From: Bacteroidota bacterium
Lineage (GTDB): Bacteria > Bacteroidota > Bacteroidia > Bacteroidales > WCHB1-69
Direction of reading: 5' to 3'
NCBI GenBank assembly: GCA_023413895.1
Contig: JAEZOU010000064.1
Span: 1-14,228, forward strand
DNA length: 14,228 bases
Shown in pieces: positions 7,080 to 14,228 of this stretch. The notes beneath the pieces were generated by a model, which saw only the letters and a program-made list of their open reading frames with translations, was not told the DNA's origin and did no database searches. A program made the translations under genes and the position numbers. Within the stretch, counting starts at the first letter, position 1. Each line of letters starts with the position of its first letter.

Positions 7080-8516
7080 ATGAATATCCAAACCAAAATT
7101 CACGACAAATTTTCCATCGAATTTAAGATGGGATTTACCAATCGTGAATCTTCCGACACCAATAATTTTGTTGTCAATGTTTGGATTTTCACTCCTAACA
7201 ATCTGGATATTAACGATAACACCTTTGATAAAAATCGATTTTATCAAAATATAAAATCTAATATTAGGCTTATTACCCCTAACTTCTCTTTAACCGATTT
7301 AGCAAACATCAATTCCCTTCCGTGGCAAAATCTACACTCCGCACTTTCTAACACACATTCTAAAGATAAGAAAATTAATTATCTGTTTCACATTAAAATG
7401 TTTGCTGCGATTTTCAAAAACTCCTTACGCCACGAAGTAGATAATATCCAACTAATTTCAGAAACTGAGGAGAAGAAAAAACGTCTTGAAAAACTTCATA
7501 CAAATCTCCAAACCATTCTTTATCAATACCGGAATATCCAACATCATTTTGCAGAAAAAAATCCAGATATTATTTCTGTGCTCCAATTTGGAGATGAATA
7601 TATGAGTCATATTGTTGATGTCCAGATTTCGAGAGCCATCTTTCAAAATCAACAGACGGCACCAACGTGTACACAAACTCTCTCTACCTTTCTAATTCAG
7701 GAGAGAAGGTATAAATCTGAATGCAAGTATAGCCATATTTCTACTGAAAATCCATCTCAAAATTCCCTTCTTATTTCACGGCACAGCTTACTCAAAAAAT
7801 ATATAGAAAGTGCTCTCTATTTGAAAGTTAACAAAACACCCGACAACCTAATTCTGCAACAAATCTCTTTGAGCACAGCTGCTGGCATTGCTTTAATTGT
7901 ATCCACATTAATCTCCTTACCATTTGAAAAATTTTTAAGCCACTATCCAATTATCATTTTTGCCATCGTGGTGCTTGCTTATATGTGTAAGGATATTGTT
8001 AAAGAACTGATGCGCAAACGATTTTCAAAAAGGATTAGAGGCAGATTTTACGACAATAAAAATATATTAAATTTTAAAGGTGAAGAGATTGGTTGCATTA
8101 AAGAGGTTTTCAATCATATCAGCGATGAGAAAGTTCCCACCGAAGTTCTTGCGATTCGAAATCGATCTGAACTTGAAATCGACAACAACTCATTAGAAGA
8201 GCGCACACTACTATATCGAAAGCAGGTTGAAATAAAAACGTCGTCGTTGTACCACAAATTCTCCTACAAATATTCTGGAATTTACGACATTATACGCATT
8301 CATTTTCAGGATTTTACCCATAAAATGGATGACCCAATAGTAGAAATACAAACCATTGACGAACAAGGAAATAAAGTCTCTATTCAGACCTTACGAACTT
8401 ACACTTTTCACATTGTATTACAATATATTCAAGGAGAAAAAAGTGAATATTGTGGCTATCAAATTTTAGCTACACGAGATGGAATTTTGTCATGTAAAAA
8501 ACTACCTATTGTATAA
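7080..8516 (+). CDS. Uncharacterised protein with a central two-segment membrane hairpin
   Basis: 478 residues; I do not recognise the family. It has no signal peptide. Residues 1-260 form a soluble, mixed-charge region with a probable short coiled coil (about 126-152, with SETEEKKKRLEKLHTNLQ). Two membrane segments follow at about 264-282 and 289-307, separated by a short loop. A very basic stretch after the second (KELMRKRFSKRIRGR, 308-322) suggests that both the N- and C-terminal domains face the cytoplasm. The C-terminal part (about 323-478) looks like a folded domain rich in predicted beta strands, with no catalytic motif I can see. It starts 9 bp after the PBP1A stop with no promoter between, so it is likely in the same operon, and it precedes the M48 peptidase gene. 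Its base composition resembles its neighbours, with no sign of recent transfer. A role near the cell envelope is a guess from position and topology. Confidence 0.85.
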   Translation: MNIQTKIHDKFSIEFKMGFTNRESSDTNNFVVNVWIFTPNNLDINDNTFDKNRFYQNIKSNIRLITPNFSLTDLANINSLPWQNLHSALSNTHSKDKKINYLFHIKMFAAIFKNSLRHEVDNIQLISETEEKKKRLEKLHTNLQTILYQYRNIQHHFAEKNPDIISVLQFGDEYMSHIVDVQISRAIFQNQQTAPTCTQTLSTFLIQERRYKSECKYSHISTENPSQNSLLISRHSLLKKYIESALYLKVNKTPDNLILQQISLSTAAGIALIVSTLISLPFEKFLSHYPIIIFAIVVLAYMCKDIVKELMRKRFSKRIRGRFYDNKNILNFKGEEIGCIKEVFNHISDEKVPTEVLAIRNRSELEIDNNSLEERTLLYRKQVEIKTSSLYHKFSYKYSGIYDIIRIHFQDFTHKMDDPIVEIQTIDEQGNKVSIQTLRTYTFHIVLQYIQGEKSEYCGYQILATRDGILSCKKLPIV

Positions 8517-8545
8517 AAGAGAAACATTTGTAAGATAAAAATCCT

Positions 8546-8554
8546 TAGTTTTGC
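8546..8554 (+). promoter_or_regulatory. Bacteroidota-type minus-7 element of the M48 peptidase gene
   Basis: TAGTTTTGC matches TAnnTTTGC, 52 bp ahead of the ATG at 8607. A TTTG lies at 8527-8530, but at a spacing (15 bp) shorter than usual. The peptidase gene may thus be transcribed on its own as well as from upstream. Confidence 0.5.
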
Positions 8555-8606
8555 AAAAAGTTTCACCATTCAAGATTTTACCATTAATTACAAAATCCAC
8601 ATATTT

Positions 8607-9839
8607 ATGAAAGAAGAAAAAGTAAAAATCGAATATCGTTTTCAACCCAATATCGAACTAGAATCTACTATTGGTTCTAAAATTTATGAAGCTTTACAGG
8701 GAAATATTGTAGAAAACGTGATTCAGAAAATCAAAACTACAGGCAACGATGTATATTGGCGCAGCAGTTTAGAAGGACATAGCTTAAAGGTTGATCAAGA
8801 ATTACTTCCAGATTTCTACAATCTTTGCCAAGAGGTAAAAGATAGTTTGAATTATACCGACAAAGTTGATTTTTACATTACCAGCGATTCCACTGTAAAT
8901 GCCTATACAGTAGCTGCTGACGAAGAGGGACAACCCCACATTATCAATATCAACTCTGCACTTTTCACATTAATGAATCGTGAGGAGTTAAAATTTGTTA
9001 TCGGACACGAATTGGGACACCTTATCAATAAAGATACCGCACTAATGCGACTAATTCACTTCGTGTTTCCTCCAGAGAAAGGAATGCCCATCAGTTTGCA
9101 ATATAAAATCCGTCTGCACGAACAATTAGCCGAATTGGTTGCTGACCGTTATGGTTTCCTTGCTGTTAAAGATTTAAATGTTTGTGTAACTGCATTTTTC
9201 AAACTAGCATCAGGATTAGACCTTGCCAAAATGAATGTAAGTATCGATGCATTAATTGCCGACAATCATCGCCGTTTAGATTACTTTTTACACGACCAAG
9301 GCTGCAGTCGCAATTCACATCCTGTAAATCCAATCCGCGTGCAAGCACTCAATCTTTTCGCTACGGCCCCCGACCAAGAAGCGCTAAACAAAGGCATGGA
9401 CGAGTTAATCGGCATTTTACTAAAAGTTGGCGGTAATGAACTTCACGAACATATTGCACACTTTATCGCCTCTGCAGGTATCATTGTGGCAAGCTGCGAC
9501 CAAGAAATCAGCGAAAAAGAGGTACAGAAAATTGTTAGCGAACTATCGGCACTCAAAATCTTCCCACGCGATTTTTTGGATAAAATTGCCAAAGATAATG
9601 TTGGCGATATTTTCAACAATTCGGTTGGTAAAATCCTCGAAATCAACCCTGGAATGCGCGAAACTATGTTATCCTATATGGTTCACCTCATTCTTTCCGA
9701 TAAAAACATCGCTGACTCAGAAATTGAATTTCTTTACAACTTCGGTAAGTCAATCAATTTCAGCGAGATAGAAGTTGCTACACTAATTGCAAATGCTATT
9801 CAACAGAACTACATTCCCCATTGGGAAGTAATTTCCTAA
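8607..9839 (+). CDS. M48-family zinc metallopeptidase with C-terminal TerB-like domain
   Basis: 410 residues. The zinc site is HELGH (134-138, preceded by KFVIG), with the third ligand E176 in ELVADRYGFL (176-185), the M48 arrangement also seen in HtpX and Ste24. SHPVNPIRVQAL (237-248) matches the conserved His-Pro...Arg near the end of M48 domains. STVNAYTVA (95-103) corresponds to the family's substrate-edge strand. Unlike HtpX there are no membrane segments and no signal peptide, so it should be cytosolic or peripheral. After the peptidase, residues about 285-405 are helical with two acidic turns (ASCDQEISEKEVQKI and LSDKNIADSEIEFL) that look like a TerB/TerB-like fold; this second call is tentative. 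It follows the two-segment membrane protein by 90 bp and has its own promoter-like element. Substrate unknown. An intact active site suggests a working protease. Confidence 0.85.
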   Translation: MKEEKVKIEYRFQPNIELESTIGSKIYEALQGNIVENVIQKIKTTGNDVYWRSSLEGHSLKVDQELLPDFYNLCQEVKDSLNYTDKVDFYITSDSTVNAYTVAADEEGQPHIININSALFTLMNREELKFVIGHELGHLINKDTALMRLIHFVFPPEKGMPISLQYKIRLHEQLAELVADRYGFLAVKDLNVCVTAFFKLASGLDLAKMNVSIDALIADNHRRLDYFLHDQGCSRNSHPVNPIRVQALNLFATAPDQEALNKGMDELIGILLKVGGNELHEHIAHFIASAGIIVASCDQEISEKEVQKIVSELSALKIFPRDFLDKIAKDNVGDIFNNSVGKILEINPGMRETMLSYMVHLILSDKNIADSEIEFLYNFGKSINFSEIEVATLIANAIQQNYIPHWEVIS

Positions 9840-9870
9840 ACAATCACATTCATATTAATAAACTTTATTT

Positions 9871-10112
9871 GGGCGTGCCGGCTTCTCCCGCGCACGCCTT
9901 TCTTGTTCCTTCCGCCCACAAAACACCGCACATTTTACCTTCACCACGCAAAGAAATGCGTTTCCTCCTCCCCGCTCGCCGTCGGGCTATCCGCTCAAAT
10001 TTCGCGCCTCAATTTCGCGCTTCAACTTTCCTCTATAATCCAAGTTAAAAGTTGTAAGTTCTTAATTCTAAGCACTAAAGAGGCGCTCATAACCGCTTCT
10101 ATCCCTCACGCA
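9871..10112 (+). repeat. Candidate Bacteroidota intergenic structured element
   Basis: Non-coding stretch of about 240 bp between the M48 gene and tRNA-Ala. It opens with GGGCGTGCC (9871-9879), carries TCGGGCTATCCGCT (9982-9995), and closes with CCGCTTCTATCCCTCACGCA (10093-10112). I recall this order of blocks (GGGCGT..., CGGGCT(A/T)TCCGCT, then CCGCT..ATCCCT.ACGC) from intergenic regions of many Bacteroidota genomes, and I know no established name for it. The two ends can pair: GCGTG (9873-9877) with CACGC (10107-10111). Inside are a hairpin at 9946-9961 (ACGCA/TGCGT) and a short tandem repeat around TTTCGCGC. Whether it is a mobile element, an RNA or a processing signal is not known. No target-site duplication is evident at its ends. 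Confidence 0.5.
9872..9905 (+). terminator. Likely terminator of the PBP1A/M48 unit
   Basis: GGCGTGC (9872-9878) pairs perfectly with GCACGCC (9892-9898), with three further inner G-C pairs possible (CGG with CCG) beside a bulged C. The stem is followed by TTTTCTTG. It lies 32 bp after the M48 stop. The T-run is interrupted. The same bases also form the left end of the intergenic element at 9871-10112, so its main role could be structural rather than termination. Confidence 0.5.
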
Positions 10113-10139
10113 TATCTCCAAAAACGAAAGATTAGATTC

Positions 10140-10169
10140 AAAAAAAGCACTCGCAAAACTGCAAGTGCT
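10140..10169 (-). terminator. Intrinsic terminator of tRNA-Ala
   Basis: On the minus strand a 10-bp stem, AGCACTTGCA with TGCGAGTGCT (one T-G pair), closes on a GTTT tetraloop and is followed by seven T. It begins 13 bp after the tRNA 3' end. The plus strand has no T-run after the stem, so it acts on the tRNA transcript only. Confidence 0.85.
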
Positions 10170-10181
10170 CGATATGATTTG

Positions 10182-10255
10182 TGGAGCGTATGAGAATCGA
10201 ACTCACGACCTCTTGACTGCCAGTCAAACGCTCTAGCCAACTGAGCTAACGCCCC
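10182..10255 (-). tRNA. tRNA-Ala, anticodon GGC
   Basis: 74 nt. The acceptor GGGGCGT pairs with ACGCTCC and contains the G3-U70 pair that defines alanine identity. The D arm is GCTCAGTTGGCTAGAGC. The anticodon stem TTTGA/TCAAG holds loop CTGGCAG, giving anticodon GGC (reads GCC). The T arm GTGAGTTCGATTCTCAT is canonical. Discriminator A73 is followed by CAA, so the CCA end is not encoded. Confidence 0.95.
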
Positions 10256-10270
10256 ATCACAAATGGAGGT

Positions 10271-10279
10271 GCAAAAATA
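10271..10279 (-). promoter_or_regulatory. Bacteroidota-type minus-7 element of tRNA-Ala
   Basis: The minus strand reads TATTTTTGC, matching TAnnTTTGC, 15 bp ahead of the tRNA 5' end. A TTTG about 22 bp further upstream is a fair minus-33 candidate. Confidence 0.6.
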
Positions 10280-10385
10280 GTATTTTTTTATTATCACATC
10301 GCAAATATCAACTTTTTTTATAAAAATAATAGGAGTAACATAGCACAAAAATTTTCATTCCAAAGAATTTGCACTCGCCTATTTT

Positions 10386-10395
10386 TATCATGATA
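10386..10395. promoter_or_regulatory. 10-bp palindrome upstream of lacZ (possible operator)
   Basis: TATCATGATA reads the same on both strands and ends 37 bp before the lacZ minus-7 element, in the gap between the divergent tRNA-Ala and lacZ promoters. Position fits an activator or repressor site. The AT-rich context makes a chance palindrome plausible, and no second copy was seen. Confidence 0.25.
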
Positions 10396-10432
10396 CAACA
10401 TAAAAAAAGAAAAAAGTTTTGAAAAAAAGAAA

Positions 10433-10441
10433 TATCTTTGC
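10433..10441 (+). promoter_or_regulatory. Bacteroidota-type minus-7 element of lacZ
   Basis: TATCTTTGC matches TAnnTTTGC and lies 17 bp ahead of the lacZ ATG at 10459. An in-frame TTG at 10438 lies inside the element and is therefore not a credible start. The TTTTG at 10417-10421 is too close (11 bp) for a standard minus-33 box. Confidence 0.6.
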
Positions 10442-10458
10442 AGCGTAAAGTTCAGATT

Positions 10459-13400
10459 ATGAAAAACAAGATTTTCACCCTTATTTTGCTGTTATCGTAC
10501 AGCCTACTATCAGCGCAACAATTCACTGAATATCAAGACCCTTACATTTTTGAAATTAACCGTTTATATCCACGCGCCACTGAAATTTCAGGCATTTCAA
10601 GAGATATAAATCCCCAACATTCTCCCTACAATATCGAAAATCATCTCTGCCTGAATGGAGATTGGAAATTTCACTATGTGGAGCACGCCACACAAAGAAT
10701 CAGCGATTTTCACCTTCCCCACTACGATGATTCACAATGGAAAACGATTCCAGTTCCTGCTAATTGGGAACTGAATGGCTACGGAGTTCCCGTTTATGTT
10801 AACACCTATAACGAATTTTCAGACAAAGAGTTACCTAAAGTTCCTACCGAAGGAAACGCCATCGGTAGTTACCGCAAGAACTTTTCCATTTCTCCACATT
10901 GGCAAGGAAAACGAATCTTCATCAACTTAGGTGCAGTAAAATCTGCATTCTATCTTTGGATAAATGGGCAATTTGTAGGTTACAGCGAAGACTCTAAAAC
11001 CAATGCCGAATTTGAATTGACAGACTTTATCCATTTTGACCAGCCCAATCTTATCGCACTTCAGGTGATAAAATGGAGCGACGGTTCCTATTTCGAGTGT
11101 CAGGATTTCTGGCGTATTAGCGGCATTGAACGTGACATATTCCTTTACTGCAAATCTCAAAGTTATTTTAGCGACATCACCGTTAACGCATTGTTAGACA
11201 ATAAGGAATACAAAACCGGAATCTTTGATTTACAAACTGATATTGACACAAAACTCCTTTCCAAAGAAAAGGAAAAACTACAAATCCGATTTTCTCTTTT
11301 CGACACCACTTCTACCCTTTTCGACACTTCAATAACCTTTTCCACCTATCCTGCATCTCACCAAACAATAACATTCCAAAAAGAGATTCCTAATATTAGA
11401 ACTTGGACAGCAGAAGAGCCGAATCTTTACCACTATCAGCTCACCCTACTTGATGCGAAAGGCAGGAAACTTGACGAAATCAAGGCACATACTGGTTTCC
11501 GCACTTCAGAAATCAAACACGGAATGTTGCAGGTGAACGGTGTTCCTGTTACCATCCGCGGAGTCAACCGTCACGAACACGACCCGCAAACCGGTCATGT
11601 AATCTCCCGCGAACTGATGCTACAGGACATTCTCCTGATGAAGGCGAACAACATCAACACTATACGCACTTGCCACTATCCCAATGATCCCTATTTATAC
11701 GATTTATGCGATATTTACGGCTTGTACGTAATTGACGAAGCTAACGCCGAATCTCACGGACAAGGCTATGAAGAACGTTCTTTAGCCAAACGCAACGACT
11801 TTGTTGATGCCACAGTTGCGCGCGTTCGAAATATGTATGAACGCGATAAAAATCACCCCAGCATTATCTCTTGGTCGTTAGGCAACGAATCTGGAAATGG
11901 CATCTGCTACGAAACCGCCTACGATTGGCTTAAAGCTCAAGATACGACACGCCCAATTCAGTATGAACGCGCAATTTATGATAAAAATACCGACATCATC
12001 ACCTTGATGTACTCTCCTGTAGAATATATCGCTGAATATGCTCAAAAAAAGCAAACGCGTCCTTTTATTCTTTGCGAATATGCTCACGCAATGGGCAATA
12101 GCGTTGGCGGATTGCAAGATTATTGGGATACAATTTACAAATATCCGCAGTTGCAGGGCGGTTGCATTTGGGATTGGGTGGATCAAGGAATCTACAAATA
12201 TGATGAAAATGGCAAACCCTATTTCGCTTTCGGCGGTGACTTTGGCGAAAACATGCCCTCAGACCACAACTTCTGCATCAACGGATTGGTAACCGCTGAT
12301 AGAAAACCTCATCCTCATTTGGCAGAGGTTAAAAAAGTGTATCAGCCCATCAAAATTGAAGCTGTTGACAATAATCTTCATCAATTTAAAATATATAATA
12401 GATTTGACTTCAACAACTTAGACAAATACCAACTCAGTTACCGAATTCACAACAATATTCTTCAAGAAAAGGCTTGCGCTCCCGAAGATTTTCTCAAAAA
12501 CTTCGACAGCAACGATCTTCCCCACGGAACCATTCCGATGGAATTAGCAGCGCATCAGCACAAAACCTTTACCCTCGACTGGCAATCGCTAGTTCCTCAA
12601 GAAGTGGCTCCCGGAAACGATGTTTTACTCGACTTTATCCTGCATAAAAATGGAGAAATTGTTGCATACGAACAATTCATACTGCCCGTAAAGGAAAGCA
12701 CTGAACAAACCTTGACAGCAACGGAACAGAAAATGCACGTTACAAAAGATGAACATCACATCACACTAACAAACAACAATTTCATCTTCACTTTCGATGC
12801 CCAGAAAGGCAACCTCATCTCCGTAACAGAAGCGGGAAAAACAGTTGTTGGCAAAGGTCCGGAACTCAACTTCTGGCGTCCGCCGACGGACAACGACGAA
12901 AAAGATGGCAATGGGGAACTTCTTTGGCGCCGTCTTGGCACCGACAACCTCACCTATTCTCTCAAAGAGATAGATACTGAAGAAAATGATACTCAATTCA
13001 TTATAACCACAAAACAGGAAGTTTTCAATCAAAATGGTGAAAAACTATTTGAGATTGCACAACGTTACACCCTCTTCCCTACCAATGATTTATATTTAGA
13101 AACACAACTTACTCCAGAGCCTTGGGTACGCAGTTTACCCAAAATCGGCTTACAGATGCAAGTATCTCCGGAACTCACTTCTACAGAATGGGTTGGCTAT
13201 GGTGAAGAAACTTACTCTGACCGAAAATCCTGCGGTATAATTGGGCACTATATTTTACCGACCGACGCCATGTACCATCACTATGTACGTCCACAGGCTG
13301 GAGGGAATCGTATGGAGACGCGCTTTTTCTCTTTGAAATCGGGCGAAAGACGCATGCTTTCAGCACAACTTATCGGAATACCCTGCCAATTCAGCATCTA

Positions 13401-14163
13401 TCCCTACAACGATTTGAATATCGAGAAGGCACAGCACACCAGCGAGTTGGAGCGGATGGAGTACTATACCTTGAATATCGACTTGGCGCAATCGGGACTT
13501 GGCACTGCCACCTGCGGTCCTGGCGTACGCGCGCCTTACCTTGTAAAACCAGAGCCCATGAGTTTCACCTTACACCTACAATTAGGAGAGAATGAGAACT
13601 TTGAAAAGCTATTCCTTCAGAAATCTGCTACACTTTCCTACTCTGCACTACCCGAAATCACCATCGACGAAGCGAGTGTTCGCAACACACTTCCCTACCA
13701 ACTTCTCACAACACCCAAAAGTCCATACGACCAAAATGCGGAGCAGGTTTTGAGAGACCAACAGATTGGCAACCCTGCAAACTACCGCGACGGCTGGTTA
13801 GGATTTTATGAAAACGATATGGAAGTGATCATAGAGAACACGAACCGCACTGCGGACTCTATCACACTGACGTTCAGTTTCTCACATATTCCTTGGCAAT
13901 GGGTTTTCCTACCCCAAGAGGTTACCGTTTCCTATTCCTCCAACGGAAAAAAATTCGGCAAAGCAGAAACTGTCCACTTGCCGATTGACCCTATTGACGA
14001 ACGCAACAATCGTGCGCAAACCTACATTTTGCACCATAAGATGGCGAACAAACGTGCGAAATGGATTAAAATCACCGCCAAACCGATTATGCAAATGCCG
14101 AAATGGCATAGCAATCCAGGCTCTGCAGCATGGATTATGATTGACGAGATTGGAATATGGTAG
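10459..14163 (+). CDS. lacZ: Secreted GH2 beta-galactosidase (LacZ type) with C-terminal discoidin-like domain
   Basis: 1234 residues from the ATG at 10459, about 210 longer than E. coli LacZ. A signal peptide (FTLILLLSYSLLSA, likely cut after A19) sends it out of the cytoplasm. Domains in order: sugar-binding beta-sandwich (about 30-230), Ig-like (about 235-335), TIM barrel (about 340-630) with GVNRHEHDP, acid/base E477 in SLGNESG and nucleophile E540 in ILCEYAHAMGNS, a further beta-sandwich, then the LacZ small-chain domain (about 770-1055, LNFWRPPTDNDEKDG). Residues about 1060-1234 (WLGFYENDMEV, WVFLPQEVTVSYSSNGKKF, AWIMIDEI) resemble the F5/8 type C-like module that ends many Bacteroidota glycosidases and may bind carbohydrate. 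It should hydrolyse terminal beta-galactosides of external glycans. It stands alone, with no SusC/D partner, sensor or other glycosidase visible. Confidence 0.94.
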   Translation: MKNKIFTLILLLSYSLLSAQQFTEYQDPYIFEINRLYPRATEISGISRDINPQHSPYNIENHLCLNGDWKFHYVEHATQRISDFHLPHYDDSQWKTIPVPANWELNGYGVPVYVNTYNEFSDKELPKVPTEGNAIGSYRKNFSISPHWQGKRIFINLGAVKSAFYLWINGQFVGYSEDSKTNAEFELTDFIHFDQPNLIALQVIKWSDGSYFECQDFWRISGIERDIFLYCKSQSYFSDITVNALLDNKEYKTGIFDLQTDIDTKLLSKEKEKLQIRFSLFDTTSTLFDTSITFSTYPASHQTITFQKEIPNIRTWTAEEPNLYHYQLTLLDAKGRKLDEIKAHTGFRTSEIKHGMLQVNGVPVTIRGVNRHEHDPQTGHVISRELMLQDILLMKANNINTIRTCHYPNDPYLYDLCDIYGLYVIDEANAESHGQGYEERSLAKRNDFVDATVARVRNMYERDKNHPSIISWSLGNESGNGICYETAYDWLKAQDTTRPIQYERAIYDKNTDIITLMYSPVEYIAEYAQKKQTRPFILCEYAHAMGNSVGGLQDYWDTIYKYPQLQGGCIWDWVDQGIYKYDENGKPYFAFGGDFGENMPSDHNFCINGLVTADRKPHPHLAEVKKVYQPIKIEAVDNNLHQFKIYNRFDFNNLDKYQLSYRIHNNILQEKACAPEDFLKNFDSNDLPHGTIPMELAAHQHKTFTLDWQSLVPQEVAPGNDVLLDFILHKNGEIVAYEQFILPVKESTEQTLTATEQKMHVTKDEHHITLTNNNFIFTFDAQKGNLISVTEAGKTVVGKGPELNFWRPPTDNDEKDGNGELLWRRLGTDNLTYSLKEIDTEENDTQFIITTKQEVFNQNGEKLFEIAQRYTLFPTNDLYLETQLTPEPWVRSLPKIGLQMQVSPELTSTEWVGYGEETYSDRKSCGIIGHYILPTDAMYHHYVRPQAGGNRMETRFFSLKSGERRMLSAQLIGIPCQFSIYPYNDLNIEKAQHTSELERMEYYTLNIDLAQSGLGTATCGPGVRAPYLVKPEPMSFTLHLQLGENENFEKLFLQKSATLSYSALPEITIDEASVRNTLPYQLLTTPKSPYDQNAEQVLRDQQIGNPANYRDGWLGFYENDMEVIIENTNRTADSITLTFSFSHIPWQWVFLPQEVTVSYSSNGKKFGKAETVHLPIDPIDERNNRAQTYILHHKMANKRAKWIKITAKPIMQMPKWHSNPGSAAWIMIDEIGIW

Positions 14164-14168
14164 TGCGA

Positions 14169-14228
14169 TTACCTTTTCTCAAGAATCTGCTTTAGCAAAC
14201 CTTGGCAACCTTCGAGCACATCGTTCCA
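14169..14228 (-). CDS. Possible C-terminal tail of a convergent gene (partial)
   Basis: From the right edge the minus strand reads 19 residues, WNDVLEGCQGLLKQILEKR, then TAA at 14169-14171. The composition resembles an amphipathic C-terminal helix, and the other two minus frames meet stops within about 15 codons. Its stop would lie 5 bp from the lacZ stop, so the two genes would converge with no room for a separate terminator. Too little is present to name a family, and a chance open frame cannot be excluded. Confidence 0.3.
   Translation of the reverse strand, partial: WNDVLEGCQGLLKQILEKR

Noticed and set aside
9991..10026. CRISPR-like repeat
   Set aside because: There are only two short, imperfect units without spacers of constant length, and no cas genes are nearby.
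9821..10193. Two overlapping plus-strand open frames across the M48/tRNA-Ala gap
   Set aside because: Their residues are low-complexity and unlike any family; they run through the intergenic element, the terminator and into the tRNA gene.
10106..10348. Minus-strand open frame of 80 codons over tRNA-Ala
   Set aside because: It is simply the tRNA gene and its flanks read as protein (for example AQLARAFDWQSRGREFD), a common false call.
10438..10458. Upstream TTG start of lacZ
   Set aside because: It lies within the TATCTTTGC element, and it would put MQRKVQI ahead of a signal peptide that starts naturally at MKNK.
12038..12292. Plus- and minus-strand open frames inside lacZ, and similar ones inside mrcA, nqrB and the M48 gene
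   Set aside because: They overlap genes with clear motifs in another frame and show no signatures, start context or conserved residues of their own.

Overview
The window looks like chromosomal DNA of a member of the Bacteroidota, most likely order Bacteroidales. Three things point there. The protein families fit: an Na+-NQR of the bacteroidal type, a Bacteroidota-style bifunctional PBP, and an exported GH2 beta-galactosidase with a C-terminal discoidin-like domain. Neither tRNA gene encodes its 3' CCA. Seven copies of the TAnnTTTGC minus-7 promoter element, typical of this phylum, each sit just ahead of a transcription unit. I cannot name the species.

Layout, left to right. Positions 1-386 (minus) hold an RHS-repeat core domain running off the left edge; it is an orphan piece without the long upstream RHS repeats and has its own promoter-like element. 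A gene-free stretch of about 335 bp follows, with two inverted repeats. Positions 722-4426 (minus) hold nqrA-nqrB-nqrC-nqrD, tightly packed. The usual last two genes, nqrE and nqrF, are not present after nqrD. A tRNA-Leu(CAG) lies just upstream of nqrA on the same strand. On the plus strand, 4773-9839 carries a class A penicillin-binding protein (PBP1A-like), an unrecognised protein with two membrane segments 9 bp later, and a cytosolic-looking M48 metallopeptidase with a TerB-like tail. Between that unit and a minus-strand tRNA-Ala(GGC) lies a non-coding stretch of about 240 bp. It carries sequence hallmarks that I associate with an unnamed intergenic element seen in many Bacteroidota. The right part is one large secreted beta-galactosidase (10459-14163), followed 5 bp later by what may be the tail of a convergent gene at the window edge.

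How the genes work together: NqrA-D are four of six subunits of the sodium-pumping NADH:quinone oxidoreductase of the inner membrane; without NqrE and NqrF from elsewhere the enzyme could not be complete. PBP1A polymerises and cross-links peptidoglycan. The two genes behind it have no assigned role; their position suggests, but does not prove, an envelope-related function. LacZ is exported and should remove terminal beta-galactose from external glycans; no SusC/SusD genes or regulator are visible beside it.

The points most worth following up are the incomplete nqr operon next to an orphan RHS tip, the intergenic structured element at 9871-10112, and the uncharacterised membrane protein/M48-TerB pair behind the PBP.
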